This document shows, one piece after another, positions 42,298 through 51,399 of a stretch of 64,000 bases of DNA. The notes below the pieces were generated by a model. It did no database searches and was not told the origin of the DNA. It saw only the letters and a list, made by a program, of their open reading frames with translations. Location: contig NZ_SLZR01000008.1 of the NCBI RefSeq assembly GCF_004341165.1, forward strand, positions 124,001-188,000. Direction: 5' to 3'. The translations under genes were made by a program, and so were the position numbers. Each line of letters opens with the position of its first letter. Position 1 is the stretch's first letter. This DNA is from Reinekea marinisedimentorum. GTDB taxonomy: Bacteria; Pseudomonadota; Gammaproteobacteria; Pseudomonadales; Natronospirillaceae.

Positions 42298-43173
42298 ATG
42301 ATCACCGGCAGTATCGTCGCTATTGTTACACCCATGAATACAGATGGCTCCATCGCCTGGGAGAGCCTGCAAAACCTGATTGAATTCCACATCGTAAACG
42401 ATACCGCAGCCATTGTTATTGTCGGTACAACCGGCGAGTCTGCAACGCTGGATATGGATGAGCACGAAAAGGTCATTAAGTTCACTGTAGAAACCTGTGC
42501 CGGTCGTATCCCGGTGATTGCGGGTACCGGTGGTAACTCAACTTCCGAAGCGATTCACCTGACCAGCGCGGCCAAGCGTGTTGGTGCAGATGCAGCACTG
42601 ATCGTAACCCCTTATTACAACAAGCCATCTCAGGAAGGCTTGTATCAGCACTTTAAGAAAATCGCGGAATCGGTCGATATCCCTCAAATTCTTTATAATG
42701 TACCGGGCCGCACGGCCGTAGATATGCTGCCGGAAACCGTACTGCGTTTGGCCGAACTGCCAAATATTATTGGTATCAAAGAGGCGACCGGTGACATTGA
42801 CCGCGCTAAATTCCTGGTTGAAAACGCACCGGAAGGCTTCGCGCTTTATACCGGCGATGACGCTACCGCGCTGGAGTTTATGCTCTGCGGTGGTCACGGC
42901 GATATTTCAGTAACAGCCAATGTTTCCCCCAAAGCGATGGCCAGTATGTGTAAGGCGGCTTTGGCCGGTGACCGCGAACTCGCTGAGCGCATTAATATGT
43001 CTCTGGAGTCGCTGCATAAAAGTCTGTTCCTGGAGTCTAACCCGGTTCCGGTTAAGTGGGCATTGAACCTTATGGGGTTGATTCCGGATGGTATTCGCTT
43101 GCCTCTGGTTCCACTGGATGCTCAATATCATGAAGCAGTCACCAACGCTCTGGCGGAAGCAGGTATCATCTAA
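42298..43173 (+). CDS. dapA: 4-hydroxy-tetrahydrodipicolinate synthase DapA
   Basis: A 291-residue cytoplasmic aldolase (E. coli 292). Schiff-base Lys161 is in IIGIKEATGD, Tyr133 in ILYNVPGRT, and the substrate loop GTTGESATL is at 43-51. It condenses pyruvate with aspartate semialdehyde for lysine and DAP. bamC follows with no gap, the classical dapA-bamC pair of gammaproteobacteria. Confidence 0.97.
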   Translation: MITGSIVAIVTPMNTDGSIAWESLQNLIEFHIVNDTAAIVIVGTTGESATLDMDEHEKVIKFTVETCAGRIPVIAGTGGNSTSEAIHLTSAAKRVGADAALIVTPYYNKPSQEGLYQHFKKIAESVDIPQILYNVPGRTAVDMLPETVLRLAELPNIIGIKEATGDIDRAKFLVENAPEGFALYTGDDATALEFMLCGGHGDISVTANVSPKAMASMCKAALAGDRELAERINMSLESLHKSLFLESNPVPVKWALNLMGLIPDGIRLPLVPLDAQYHEAVTNALAEAGII

Positions 43174-43752
43174 GTGAATTTAAAACTCGTTACTTCTGTT
43201 GTTTTATGCGCAGCCCTGCCTTTGTTTGGCTGCTCCTCCAAGCCGATCTCCGTTGAGTACGATCCAACGCAAACCTCAACCACTGACTGGTATCCGATTC
43301 CTGCAGATGCGCCGTCGACGGTTGAGTATACGGAATTTACAGTACCGCAGAACGAGGCGTTTGTTGGTGAGGCCAATGAAGTCCGGGAGCGTTCAGCGTT
43401 AATCGTTGCAGAGCTCAAAGACAGCCTGGGCAACAGCTCACTGCGGTTCAATCGTACACCATCGTCCACCTGGGAGCTGCTCGATGCCGCCCTGCAGGAA
43501 CTCGAGGTCGCACTCGACGACAAGAACCGTTCCGAGTATCGCTTTGAACTGGAAAAAATCCGTAAACCGGGGCTATACAACCGGATTATGGGCATTTACG
43601 AAGAACAGCTGAGCCTGGTTCTGATCCCTCAGGAAAACGACACCCTGGTGATTGTTGAAGGCGAGGGCGATGAAGTGCCATCTTCACCGGTCGCAGAAAA
43701 TCTGTTGCAGGATCTGTTTGCTCACTTCAAGAAAGGGCCTGCGGACCGCTAA
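43174..43752 (+). CDS. bamC: Short BamC-like outer-membrane assembly lipoprotein
   Basis: A 192-residue lipoprotein with lipobox LFGC (Cys20). E. coli BamC has 344 residues with two helix-grip domains; here there is an unstructured N-terminal segment (about 21-75) and only one globular domain (about 76-180, from SALIVAELKDSLGNSSLRFN). Synteny after dapA and the general design support BamC; the missing second domain is notable. Start GTG directly after the dapA stop. The next gene overlaps its stop (TAATG). Confidence 0.8.
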   Translation: MNLKLVTSVVLCAALPLFGCSSKPISVEYDPTQTSTTDWYPIPADAPSTVEYTEFTVPQNEAFVGEANEVRERSALIVAELKDSLGNSSLRFNRTPSSTWELLDAALQELEVALDDKNRSEYRFELEKIRKPGLYNRIMGIYEEQLSLVLIPQENDTLVIVEGEGDEVPSSPVAENLLQDLFAHFKKGPADR

Positions 43753-44519
43753 TGAAAGTTGCTTCTTTAGGCAGTGGAAGCAAAGGAAATGCGACAATCA
43801 TTGAAGCCGCCGATACCCGAATACTGATCGACTGCGGCTTCGGCCTGAAAGACATTGAACAGCGCCTTAAGAGTAAGGGCATTGCACCGGAGAGCCTGAG
43901 CGCCATACTGGTAACCCACGAACATGGTGATCACCTGAAGGGTGCGCCGATGTTGGCTAACCGCTATCGTATTCCGCTATGGCTAACTCATGGAACGGCG
44001 CGCTCGATCAAGCGCCCTGTGGCAACGTTAAACCTGTTTCATACCGGTCAACGGTTGTCGATTGGGGCGCTGGATATTCAGGCGGTGACCGTTCCTCACG
44101 ATTGTGCTGAACCCTCTCAATTTGTGGTGCGCCATGGCGGCTTCAGCGTGGGGCTGCTCACCGATATTGGCTCTATAACCAATCATGTCATCAAAGAGTT
44201 CCATCAGTGTGATGTATTGCTGCTGGAATTCAATTACGACCCCGAAATGCTGCAGAATGGCCCCTATCCGCCAAGCCTGAAGCGGCGGGTCAGCGGTAAT
44301 TTCGGCCACCTGAGTAATCACCAGGCCGTTGCCATGCTGCAAACCGTGAACCGCGCCAGACTCCGTCATCTGCTGATTTCCCATATCAGCGAGCAAAACA
44401 ACGATGAGCAGTTGGTGCGCGAAATATTGGCGCCGGAACTGACAAATTTTGACCTTAATGTCGTCTTTTTATCGCAGCAGGATGGCTGTGACTGGATTCG
44501 ACTGCAGTACGTTGACTGA
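43752..44519 (+). CDS. MBL-fold metallohydrolase, YycJ/WalJ-like
   Basis: A 255-residue cytoplasmic metallo-beta-lactamase-fold protein. It opens MKVASLGSGSKGNATIIEAA, with the two-metal motif THEHGDH at 55-61, further ligands in VPHDCAEP, LLTDIGS and, near the C-terminus, LLISHISEQN. The YycJ family is thought to act on nucleic acids (5'-exonuclease related to mismatch repair in Bacillus). In Pseudomonas the same gene follows bamC and precedes purC; here purC is not present. Confidence 0.88.
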   Translation: MKVASLGSGSKGNATIIEAADTRILIDCGFGLKDIEQRLKSKGIAPESLSAILVTHEHGDHLKGAPMLANRYRIPLWLTHGTARSIKRPVATLNLFHTGQRLSIGALDIQAVTVPHDCAEPSQFVVRHGGFSVGLLTDIGSITNHVIKEFHQCDVLLLEFNYDPEMLQNGPYPPSLKRRVSGNFGHLSNHQAVAMLQTVNRARLRHLLISHISEQNNDEQLVREILAPELTNFDLNVVFLSQQDGCDWIRLQYVD

Positions 44520-44695
44520 ATTTTGACTTCAGTTCGCCTCGGCTAAGTCCGTCATTTAAATGGCGTTGCACTCGCCGGTCCAGCCGTATTATCTGGCCTC
44601 TGACCCCAGGCCCGCCGGTAAAGGTTGAATTTTAATTAGACTTTTCATTTTTCAGTATTAAATTAAACAATGACCAGAACACAATTTGGGAAACA

Positions 44696-45514
44696 ATGAT
44701 GAATAAATACCTTTTAGCCGCGTCGCTGGTATTGGCGGTGCCTTTTGCAAGTGCAAAACCAATGATCTCCATTGATGCCGGTGCTGGCTGGGGCACAAAT
44801 GGCATTAACGATGACAGCACCCTGATGGATGGCACATTTGATCTGACGGGTGACAACAGCAGTAGCGAACCCTACGGCCTGAATCAGGAAGGCAACAGCG
44901 GCTTTTATGGCTGGATGAAGGTTTCCTGGCCGATCCTGCCGGATGTGAAAGTGAAGTATGAAAGCATGGTGCTGGAGGGGGACAGTAATTTCACCTATTC
45001 AGAAACGGTATATGGCGAAGATTTCGAAGTAAATGGTGACGTTTCCTCGGAACTGGATCTGTCTCACCTGGATATCGCACTGACCTACGGCCTGCCATTA
45101 CCGATGGTGGATATTGATCTGGGTATCAACGCCCGTTCTATGATCGGTGGCTTCAGTGCCGATTTTGAAAGCGACAGCGGAGATTCCAGCGTCGATGCAC
45201 CGTTCAGCGATATCCCGCTGATCATTCCAATGGGCTACATCAGTGTCGCCGGTACGATTCCATCCACTGACATTAAGCTGAGTGGTGAACTGAGTGCGCT
45301 GCCATTTGGTGACTCCAGTGTTTCTGACTGGAATATCAAGGCAACCTGGTACGCACCACTGCCAACCAACATGCTGGCTCAGCTAGGCCTGGAAGCGGGC
45401 TACCGTTCTTTCAACATGACCATCGATGGCGAGCTGTTTGGTGAAGATGTTTCAGATTACGCAACCGATGTGACCGTGAGTGGTTTCTTCATGGGCGCTG
45501 CCTTCCACTTCTGA
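44696..45514 (+). CDS. Outer-membrane beta-barrel protein, TIGR04219-like
   Basis: A 272-residue protein with a signal peptide (MMNKYLLAASLVLAVPFASA) and alternating hydrophobic strands ending in FFMGAAFHF with C-terminal Phe, the sorting signal for outer-membrane barrels. The acidic loops and DLSHLDIALTYGLPLPMVDI fit the TIGR04219 family, which has no known function. It is a single gene between a 176-base leader and a strong terminator. Confidence 0.85.
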   Translation: MMNKYLLAASLVLAVPFASAKPMISIDAGAGWGTNGINDDSTLMDGTFDLTGDNSSSEPYGLNQEGNSGFYGWMKVSWPILPDVKVKYESMVLEGDSNFTYSETVYGEDFEVNGDVSSELDLSHLDIALTYGLPLPMVDIDLGINARSMIGGFSADFESDSGDSSVDAPFSDIPLIIPMGYISVAGTIPSTDIKLSGELSALPFGDSSVSDWNIKATWYAPLPTNMLAQLGLEAGYRSFNMTIDGELFGEDVSDYATDVTVSGFFMGAAFHF

Positions 45515-45544
45515 TTCGCTGACAGCGTTACCCCGTTCAATGAA

Positions 45545-45568
45545 TGCCCTGCTAAGCAGGGCATTTTT
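45545..45568 (+). terminator. Rho-independent terminator after the barrel gene
   Basis: TGCCCTGC-TAA-GCAGGGCA is a perfect 8-bp stem followed by five Ts. Confidence 0.9.
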
Positions 45569-45680
45569 GTTTGGCAGCTATTATTTCTGAGTATCACTTA
45601 ACTCATGTCAGTTAAAGGCGTGTTGACCCCTGTGGGGTGATCTATATTGACTGAACCCTCTCAAAAAAAGGACATCGGCA

Positions 45681-47099
45681 ATGGGTATAGTGTGTACGGT
45701 ACAGGATGTACAGCAACTGGAACGAGAATGGGCGTCAGACCATGACGGTTCCACGTGGGGGTTAATGGTCGCTGCATCACAGAGTTTTGTGGCGCGTTTC
45801 CAAGCAGATTTCGCTGGCCGGCGAGTACTCGTCGTCGCCGGTAATGGTAACAATGGCGGCGATGGCTTCTACATTGCCAAGCTGCTGTTGGAGCAGGATG
45901 TGAAGGTTTCGGTTGCCACGCCATTGGGCTTGCCACCCGACAATATCGATGCCTTCCGGGCCTGTCAGGAATACCAGGCAGCCGGTGGCCAGATGGATGA
46001 ACACCTGGAGTCAGCTGAAGCCGACTTGCTGGTGGATGCATTGTTCGGTGTGGGCCTGAACCGGCCATTGTCCGGCAAGGCGCTGGTTACAGTTACGCGG
46101 ATAAATCGACTGAACCTGCCGGTCTACGCGGTGGATATTCCTTCCGGGTTGCATGCTCAAACCGGTGTTTGCCAGCCGGTAGCGGTTCATGCCTGTGCAA
46201 CCCATACCTTTATTGCCTATAAACCGGGCCAGCTGACGGCTGCCGGGCCTGCCCTGTGTGGTGAGCTGACACTCGATTCACTGGGTATACAGAGTACTTC
46301 CAGCTGGCGCTACGCGCGTGCCTTTGAGCCTTGCCTGCCGGCCCGCCAGGGCGCAACCCATAAGGCGGAACACGGCAACTTGCATGTTGTTGGCGGGCTT
46401 AAGAACATGGCTGGTGCCGCCATCATTACTGCAACCAGTGCCCTGAATGCCGGAGCAGGCCGGGTGTTTCTGCATTGTCACGAGTTGGGTCATGCGGCGG
46501 CTTTGGCCAGAGCCCCGGAGCTGATGACCCGCGATGTACAGCGACTGCTGGAAGAGCCACCCGAGGGAACCTATGTTATTGGCCCTGGTATGGGCATGAG
46601 TTCGCTGGCCATGCAGCTCTGGCAGGTGCTGCTGCCAAAGGCAAAGGGGGTCATGGATGCCGATGCGCTGAGATTGCTGGCGGCACAACCGGTGCCGGTC
46701 TCCGGCTGGGTTTTGACCCCGCATGAAAGCGAGGCTGCCGCACTGCTGGGTGTCACCAGTGCAGATATCAAGGCAGACCGGCTCGACAGTGCACAGGAAC
46801 TGGCTTCTAAATATCAGACAACGGTGGTGCTTAAAGGAGCAGGAACCATTGTTGCCACAACGGAAGATATCCGGTTCTGTTACGCCGGTGCGCCGGAGAT
46901 GTCGACCCCGGGGATGGGCGATTGTCTGGCGGGGATTATTGGTTCCCTGATCGCGCAGGGTTTGTTGCCCGAACAGGCCGCCGTTGCCGGTGTAAACTGG
47001 CACGCGCACCTGGGTGCGAAACTGGCCAGAAGGCAGCGGATTGTTCTGGCCAGCGATATTATTCCGTTGCTGAAGCAAATTCCGGATCTGGCTGATTAA
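45681..47099 (+). CDS. nnr: Bifunctional NAD(P)H-hydrate epimerase / ADP-dependent dehydratase
   Basis: A 472-residue fusion that repairs hydrated NAD(P)H. The N-terminal YjeF_N epimerase domain has VVAGNGNNGGDGFYIAKLLL at 51-70, VDALFGVGLNRPLSG and AVDIPSGLHAQTG. The C-terminal ribokinase-like dehydratase domain from about 230 has LTPHESEAAALLG, VVLKGAGTIVAT and STPGMGDCLAGIIG. The AGMGD-type catalytic loop reads PGMGD. GGA is nine bases upstream of ATG. In many relatives tsaE follows; here it does not. Confidence 0.93.
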   Translation: MGIVCTVQDVQQLEREWASDHDGSTWGLMVAASQSFVARFQADFAGRRVLVVAGNGNNGGDGFYIAKLLLEQDVKVSVATPLGLPPDNIDAFRACQEYQAAGGQMDEHLESAEADLLVDALFGVGLNRPLSGKALVTVTRINRLNLPVYAVDIPSGLHAQTGVCQPVAVHACATHTFIAYKPGQLTAAGPALCGELTLDSLGIQSTSSWRYARAFEPCLPARQGATHKAEHGNLHVVGGLKNMAGAAIITATSALNAGAGRVFLHCHELGHAAALARAPELMTRDVQRLLEEPPEGTYVIGPGMGMSSLAMQLWQVLLPKAKGVMDADALRLLAAQPVPVSGWVLTPHESEAAALLGVTSADIKADRLDSAQELASKYQTTVVLKGAGTIVATTEDIRFCYAGAPEMSTPGMGDCLAGIIGSLIAQGLLPEQAAVAGVNWHAHLGAKLARRQRIVLASDIIPLLKQIPDLAD

Positions 47100-47269
47100 C
47101 AATCAACCAAAGGTTTGGCAATATTTGAACTTCATAACAGTCTGCAGCCGTAACTGTTGCCATAATGCTGCGCCTGATCTGTGTGTCAGAAAATATTAAG
47201 AATTTTGCTTGGAATGCGTCAAAGTACTGAACCAGACTCGGTTGCTGGTAATAGCTCGGGAGGCTAATA

Positions 47270-48727
47270 ATGACCTGGATAATCATACCGGAAAGACCTG
47301 TAGTTTCGGCGTTGCTGCTGGCGGCGCTGTTGATTGCCTTTCTGTATTTTGCACGCAATCCAATGCGCGCCAGTCTGTACAAGGCTTCCCGTCTGCTCAT
47401 TTCTGTATTGAGGCTGCAGTCCAGGGCGCTCAGCCGGGTGATCGGCAGTGTCAGGCAGCGTAACCGCGAGACTCTGCTGGAGCTTGGCCAGCAACAAATA
47501 GAGCGTAAGCTTGAGCGCGACTTCCACCATGTTAACGAGATCGTGGCAAATGACTTATCCAGCTACCCGGCGCTGCAGCAGAATATTTCGCAGCTGATTA
47601 CCGGGCTGGAAGAGGACTATCATAAATCTGCGGAAACACCGCCCGTTTCCCCGGACTGGATAGAGGCGATCGATGCCATTGTTAACCTGAAAGAGGCGCA
47701 AAAGGGTAACGCCAACATTGCCAAGGTGTTGTCCGAGCTGTGCACCAGCCTGGAAGCGCAGCAAAAGAAAACGCTCGAAACCTACCGCAGTGGTGTTTCA
47801 ACCCGCCATAAATTGCTGCATGCCATGATGCCGCATTGGCGCAAGCTGAATAATACCGTAGAGCGGGTTGGTGGCCTGCTGAAAAACCTGACCATCAAGG
47901 CCAACGAGATCGACCAGTCCATGACCCGTTACCGCGAGATTCAATCCGGCTCAGAAAAGGCAGAGCGGATGCTGCAGGTATCGTCGTTTAATGGTCTGAT
48001 TAAATCCGTTGTTATCCTTGCCTGCCTGGCCGCGGGGGCATTTCTGAATTATCACCTGATATCCACTCCGTTATCGCAACTGCCCAGTGCCGGTGGAACC
48101 ATCGGTACGTACAGTGCAGCTCAGGTGTACAGCGTGACGATCGTATTAATGGAGCTGGTTGCCGGCCTGTTTCTACTGGAGGCTCTGCATATAACCCATA
48201 TGTTTCCGGCATTTGGCGCGCTGGAAGAGCGTAAACGCCAGTACCTGGTTCGGGCTTCCTTTGGTTTTATTCTGCTCTTTGCGGTTGCCGGCGGGGCCTT
48301 GGCATACCTGGGCACTCAGGAAAACGCCGACAGTGTTGCCTTGCTGTTTGCACTGACCGGTACAGAACCTCAGAGCCTCAGCGCCGGCTTTGCTATTCGG
48401 CAGGCGATCCCTCAGGCTGCACAGATGGTGCTGGCGGTGTTTTTACCCTTTGTACTGATGTTTGCAGCCATACCATTTGAGTCACTGGTTGATAGCAGCC
48501 GTGTAATCCTTGGCATACTGGTCGTTCAGGTTCTGAATATTCTGTTGCTGGTGCTGCGATTGCTGGCCGCGGTCGTCCGCTACGGTTGTGATATCATCCT
48601 GTCGCTTTACGATGTGATCGTCAGCCTGCCTTTGTGGCTGGAGTCCAAATTGCACAGCGCTGAAATCAAAAACAAAACAGAAAGCCCGGTGGCTGATAAT
48701 GGCCACGAGCTTGGTAATATCAAATAG
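47270..48727 (+). CDS. Unknown inner-membrane protein with coiled-coil domain
   Basis: I do not recognise this 485-residue protein. A first helix (PVVSALLLAALLIAFLYFAR) is followed by about 220 cytoplasmic, mostly helical residues with long charged stretches, then five or six hydrophobic segments (about 243-262, 285-310, 330-350, 385-410, 420-460) and a charged tail. Its start has GGGAGG nine bases upstream. It is probably transcribed alone, with a terminator downstream. The layout, a cytoplasmic helical domain between membrane segments, suggests a structural or sensory membrane protein; no function can be assigned. Confidence 0.75.
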   Translation: MTWIIIPERPVVSALLLAALLIAFLYFARNPMRASLYKASRLLISVLRLQSRALSRVIGSVRQRNRETLLELGQQQIERKLERDFHHVNEIVANDLSSYPALQQNISQLITGLEEDYHKSAETPPVSPDWIEAIDAIVNLKEAQKGNANIAKVLSELCTSLEAQQKKTLETYRSGVSTRHKLLHAMMPHWRKLNNTVERVGGLLKNLTIKANEIDQSMTRYREIQSGSEKAERMLQVSSFNGLIKSVVILACLAAGAFLNYHLISTPLSQLPSAGGTIGTYSAAQVYSVTIVLMELVAGLFLLEALHITHMFPAFGALEERKRQYLVRASFGFILLFAVAGGALAYLGTQENADSVALLFALTGTEPQSLSAGFAIRQAIPQAAQMVLAVFLPFVLMFAAIPFESLVDSSRVILGILVVQVLNILLLVLRLLAAVVRYGCDIILSLYDVIVSLPLWLESKLHSAEIKNKTESPVADNGHELGNIK

Positions 48728-48823
48728 TGAACCAGACCCTGCTTTAACGGTCAGAGTCCAGTAAACGCTCTGGATCACTAAAACCACAGCCGATAGACTT
48801 CCCGCTCTTTTTGCTGTTTTATC

Positions 48824-48848
48824 AACAGGGTTCGAACCCTGTTTTTTT
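48824..48848 (+). terminator. Rho-independent terminator before the FKBP gene
   Basis: AACAGGGTT-CG-AACCCTGTT forms a 9-bp stem (at least two loop pairs will open) followed by five Ts. It ends only 18 bases before the FKBP start, so the FKBP promoter would have to lie upstream of it and read through, or overlap it. Confidence 0.8.
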
Positions 48849-48866
48849 ATCTATTGAGGACAATAA

Positions 48867-49589
48867 ATGAAATTTGTGAATATCAAAGGTCTGGCGGTTA
48901 CTGCCACACTGGCGATGGCCATTTCTGGCTGCGCACAAGCTGTCAGTTCTACGGAGCCTGCATCTCTGGATACCGATGAGCAAAAGGCGTCGTACGGCAT
49001 TGGTTATGGCTTTGCATCAAATCTGAAAGCTCAGACTGAGGGCATTGAATTAAGCTCGGAAGCGCTGGTTCAGGGTGTCCTTGATGCATTTGAAGAGAAC
49101 GACATGGCTGTGACCGAAGCCGATGTTCAGGCCGCAATTACTGCGCTGCAGCAAAAGCAAATCGAAATTCAGGCGGCTGAAGCGGAAGCTCAATCGCAGG
49201 TTGCCCGTGAAGCCGGTGAAGCATTCCTGGCTGAAAACGCCAAGAAAGAAGGCGTTACCACCACCGAATCCGGTCTGCAGTACGAAGTTCTGGAAAGCAG
49301 CGGCAGTGACGAGCACCCAACAGCAGAAAGCACTGTGAGCGTTCACTACCACGGTACTTTGGTAAACGGTACTGTTTTTGACAGCTCTGTTGAGCGCGGT
49401 GAGCCTATCGATTTCCCATTGGCTAATGTGATTCAAGGCTGGACTGAAGGTGTACAGCTGATGTCTGTTGGTGACAAATACCGCTTCTTCATCCCGGCTG
49501 ACCTGGCCTATGGTGACAATCAGGTAAGCCCGGATATCCCACCGGGATCCACCCTGATCTTTGAAGTTGAGCTGCTGGATATCATGTAA
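48867..49589 (+). CDS. FKBP-type peptidyl-prolyl isomerase lipoprotein (Mip/FkpA-like)
   Basis: A 240-residue protein with a lipoprotein signal (lipobox ISGC, Cys22). Residues about 35-125 form the FkpA-type helical dimerisation domain (DEQKASYGIGYGFASNLKAQ), and 135-240 an FKBP domain with VHYHGTLVNGTVFDSS, FPLANVIQGWTEGVQLM and LAYGDNQVSPDIPPGSTLIF. It helps fold periplasmic or outer-membrane proteins. Confidence 0.94.
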   Translation: MKFVNIKGLAVTATLAMAISGCAQAVSSTEPASLDTDEQKASYGIGYGFASNLKAQTEGIELSSEALVQGVLDAFEENDMAVTEADVQAAITALQQKQIEIQAAEAEAQSQVAREAGEAFLAENAKKEGVTTTESGLQYEVLESSGSDEHPTAESTVSVHYHGTLVNGTVFDSSVERGEPIDFPLANVIQGWTEGVQLMSVGDKYRFFIPADLAYGDNQVSPDIPPGSTLIFEVELLDIM

Positions 49590-49606
49590 GCCCAGCAAAT
49601 GATGAG

Positions 49607-49630
49607 AAAGCCTTCCTCATGGAAGGCTTT
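49607..49630 (+). terminator. Hairpin after the FKBP gene, left copy
   Basis: AAAGCCTTCC-TCAT-GGAAGGCTTT is a perfect 10-bp stem. The same 24 bases occur again at 49790-49813. Here it is followed by AGG rather than a T-run, so the left copy lacks a complete terminator tail. Confidence 0.75.
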
Positions 49631-49649
49631 AGGTTGTCGATAAACCCTG

Positions 49650-49757
49650 CCGACGAAAAGGTATCGCTTAAATGGACCGCTGCAAGTATCGTCCTGATAC
49701 GCTCGACGAAAACATCCATGTTTTCGACGTCCATTTAAGCGATACCTTTTCACCGGC
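49650..49757. repeat. Long inverted-repeat element (MITE-like or structured RNA)
   Basis: Perfect 22-base arms at 49656-49677 and 49729-49750 (beginning AAAAGGTATCGC and ending GCGATACCTTTT) pair into a long stem. The pairing continues outward with two mismatches through GCCG/CGGC. Inside the 51-base centre are two further hairpins: GTATC-GTCCT-GATAC (49686-49700) and CGAAAACAT-CC-ATGTTTTCG (49707-49726). The whole folds as a three-way cloverleaf-like structure. It lies between two identical terminator hairpins separating convergent genes, and has no coding capacity. It could be a small non-autonomous mobile element or an intergenic repeat. Confidence 0.8.
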
Positions 49758-49789
49758 TCGAAAGCTGCGGCAACTTTGTCATCAGTCTG

Positions 49790-49818
49790 AAAGCCTTCCT
49801 CATGGAAGGCTTTTTTTT
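49790..49818. terminator. Hairpin terminator, right copy
   Basis: Same 24-base palindrome as at 49607-49630, here followed on the plus strand by further Ts (eight in a row), giving a full rho-independent terminator for the FKBP transcript. Ten bases later comes the stop of the convergent cydC, which may share it. Confidence 0.8.
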
Positions 49819-49827
49819 GCCTGAAGA

Positions 49828-51399
49828 TCAGTCGTTCAGGCGAATGGTGTTGGTGATTCGGAGGTTTTTCGGAGTCAGATGCGAGGCGATCAGCAGCAGC
49901 TTGGTTTTCGCCATTTCATTAAGCCGGCTGGCCAGCAGTTCTGCGGTTTTCTCATCCAGGCCTTCAAAGGGTTCATCCAGTAACCAGACCGGTTTATCGC
50001 TTAAATAGGCGCGTGCCAGCATGATGCGTTTCTTTTCACCCCCGGAAACAGGTTTGCCTTCCGGCCCCAACCAGCCTCTTAGGGTGGTTTCATTGGCCCA
50101 GCCGGGTAAGCCTGCCCAGATCAGCGCGTTATAGAGCTGCTCGGAGTCTGGCGTATTGTCTGCCGCCATGATCAGGTTTTGCGCCAGTGTATCTGAAAAG
50201 ATATGGCTGAACTGTTCGCCATAAAACAGGTAGGCGCAACGCTCTGCCTGGCTAAGCTGTTGCAGCGGCAGGCCGGAAACTTCGGCGCTGCCGGAATAAT
50301 CAAGCTCGCCACTCAGGGCATCAAACAGGCTGGATTTACCGAAGCCGGAAGGGGCCGTGAGTAAATAGCTGCCGCTGCCGTGAATCTGAAACGAAGCGGG
50401 CTGGCCGGTGTTCTCACCCCGTTGCCAGCGGAAGTTATCCAGAACGACTGAAAGCGCTGCCTCGTTTACCGGCTTGGGCAGGGAGAAGCTGGCAGGCCTG
50501 GAGAATTCTGCGATTTTTTCGGCGCTGCGCTGCATCTTGGCGCGTTGCTCGGTGGAATTCAGGACCGGTCCAAACCAATCGCGTACCGAAACAGACAGTA
50601 CCAGCGGGATGGCCCACAAGGCAGAAGGTTCGGTCATTGTCATCACCGATGAAGCCAGCCAGAGCGGCCAGATAAACCCTAGGGCGATCATCGTAGTCTC
50701 GGTGATGCTGATCAGTAATAGCTGGCGCTGACGTGCCTTAAAGACGTTGTCGGCAGCCTTGGCGACCTGCTCGCCGTTCAGCCAGTCCTCGCGCAAGTGC
50801 CAGAGCGAGCTAACGCTGAGCCACTGGTGCTGAGCCTGGTAGTAAACCCGGTATTGCTCATCCAGGTTGTGCTCGGCTTTGAGGTTCACCACCGCGAACA
50901 AGCCGGCAAGCGCAGCCAGAACACTCAGCAATACCAGCCAATAGCCGATGACCGCAGGAATCAGCATGACGAATACCAGCGAAACCCCGGCAATACCGGC
51001 TGCAGCGCTGATAAAGGGGTTGTGGATGCCGGACCAGCGGCCTGAAAAGCGTTCCGAATCTTCCTGCAGCACTCTGGCAGTCTGTTCGGCGTCGACGTAG
51101 TTTGAGGCGCTGAAGTTGCTGCTGAGCAGCCGGTAGCGGATATCTTTCAGGTCGGCCAGCAGGCTCAGGTGACCCGCGTACTTTTCGAAATAGCTGGAGA
51201 AGATACGCACGATTGCCAGAAAGCGGATAACGGCCGCGGGAATAATATAGTTAAAACCGGCCAGTACGCCGGCATGTCCGGCAACGGCGCAGGCGGCAAT
51301 AAACCAGGCCGAAAGCGCCAGCAGAATAATGCCGCTGCCCAATTGGCAAATGGCGAGTATCAGGCTGATTGCCCGGTTTAGGGTGACATTCTGGCTCAT
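49828..51399 (-). CDS. cydC: Cytochrome bd assembly ABC exporter subunit CydC
   Basis: A 523-residue half transporter with six N-terminal membrane helices and a C-terminal ATPase domain. Walker A is LTAPSGFGKSS, the signature is VSGGEKKRIMLARAYL, and Walker B is VWLLDEPFEGLD. It is somewhat shorter than E. coli CydC (573). With CydD it exports cysteine/glutathione and binds heme, and is needed for mature cytochrome bd. It is the last gene of cydABXDC and overlaps cydD by four bases. Confidence 0.94.
   Translation of the reverse strand: MSQNVTLNRAISLILAICQLGSGIILLALSAWFIAACAVAGHAGVLAGFNYIIPAAVIRFLAIVRIFSSYFEKYAGHLSLLADLKDIRYRLLSSNFSASNYVDAEQTARVLQEDSERFSGRWSGIHNPFISAAAGIAGVSLVFVMLIPAVIGYWLVLLSVLAALAGLFAVVNLKAEHNLDEQYRVYYQAQHQWLSVSSLWHLREDWLNGEQVAKAADNVFKARQRQLLLISITETTMIALGFIWPLWLASSVMTMTEPSALWAIPLVLSVSVRDWFGPVLNSTEQRAKMQRSAEKIAEFSRPASFSLPKPVNEAALSVVLDNFRWQRGENTGQPASFQIHGSGSYLLTAPSGFGKSSLFDALSGELDYSGSAEVSGLPLQQLSQAERCAYLFYGEQFSHIFSDTLAQNLIMAADNTPDSEQLYNALIWAGLPGWANETTLRGWLGPEGKPVSGGEKKRIMLARAYLSDKPVWLLDEPFEGLDEKTAELLASRLNEMAKTKLLLIASHLTPKNLRITNTIRLND

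Noticed and set aside
46278-47102. 274-codon open frame on the minus strand opposite nnr
   Set aside because: Antisense to the well-supported nnr gene; sequence shows no domain.
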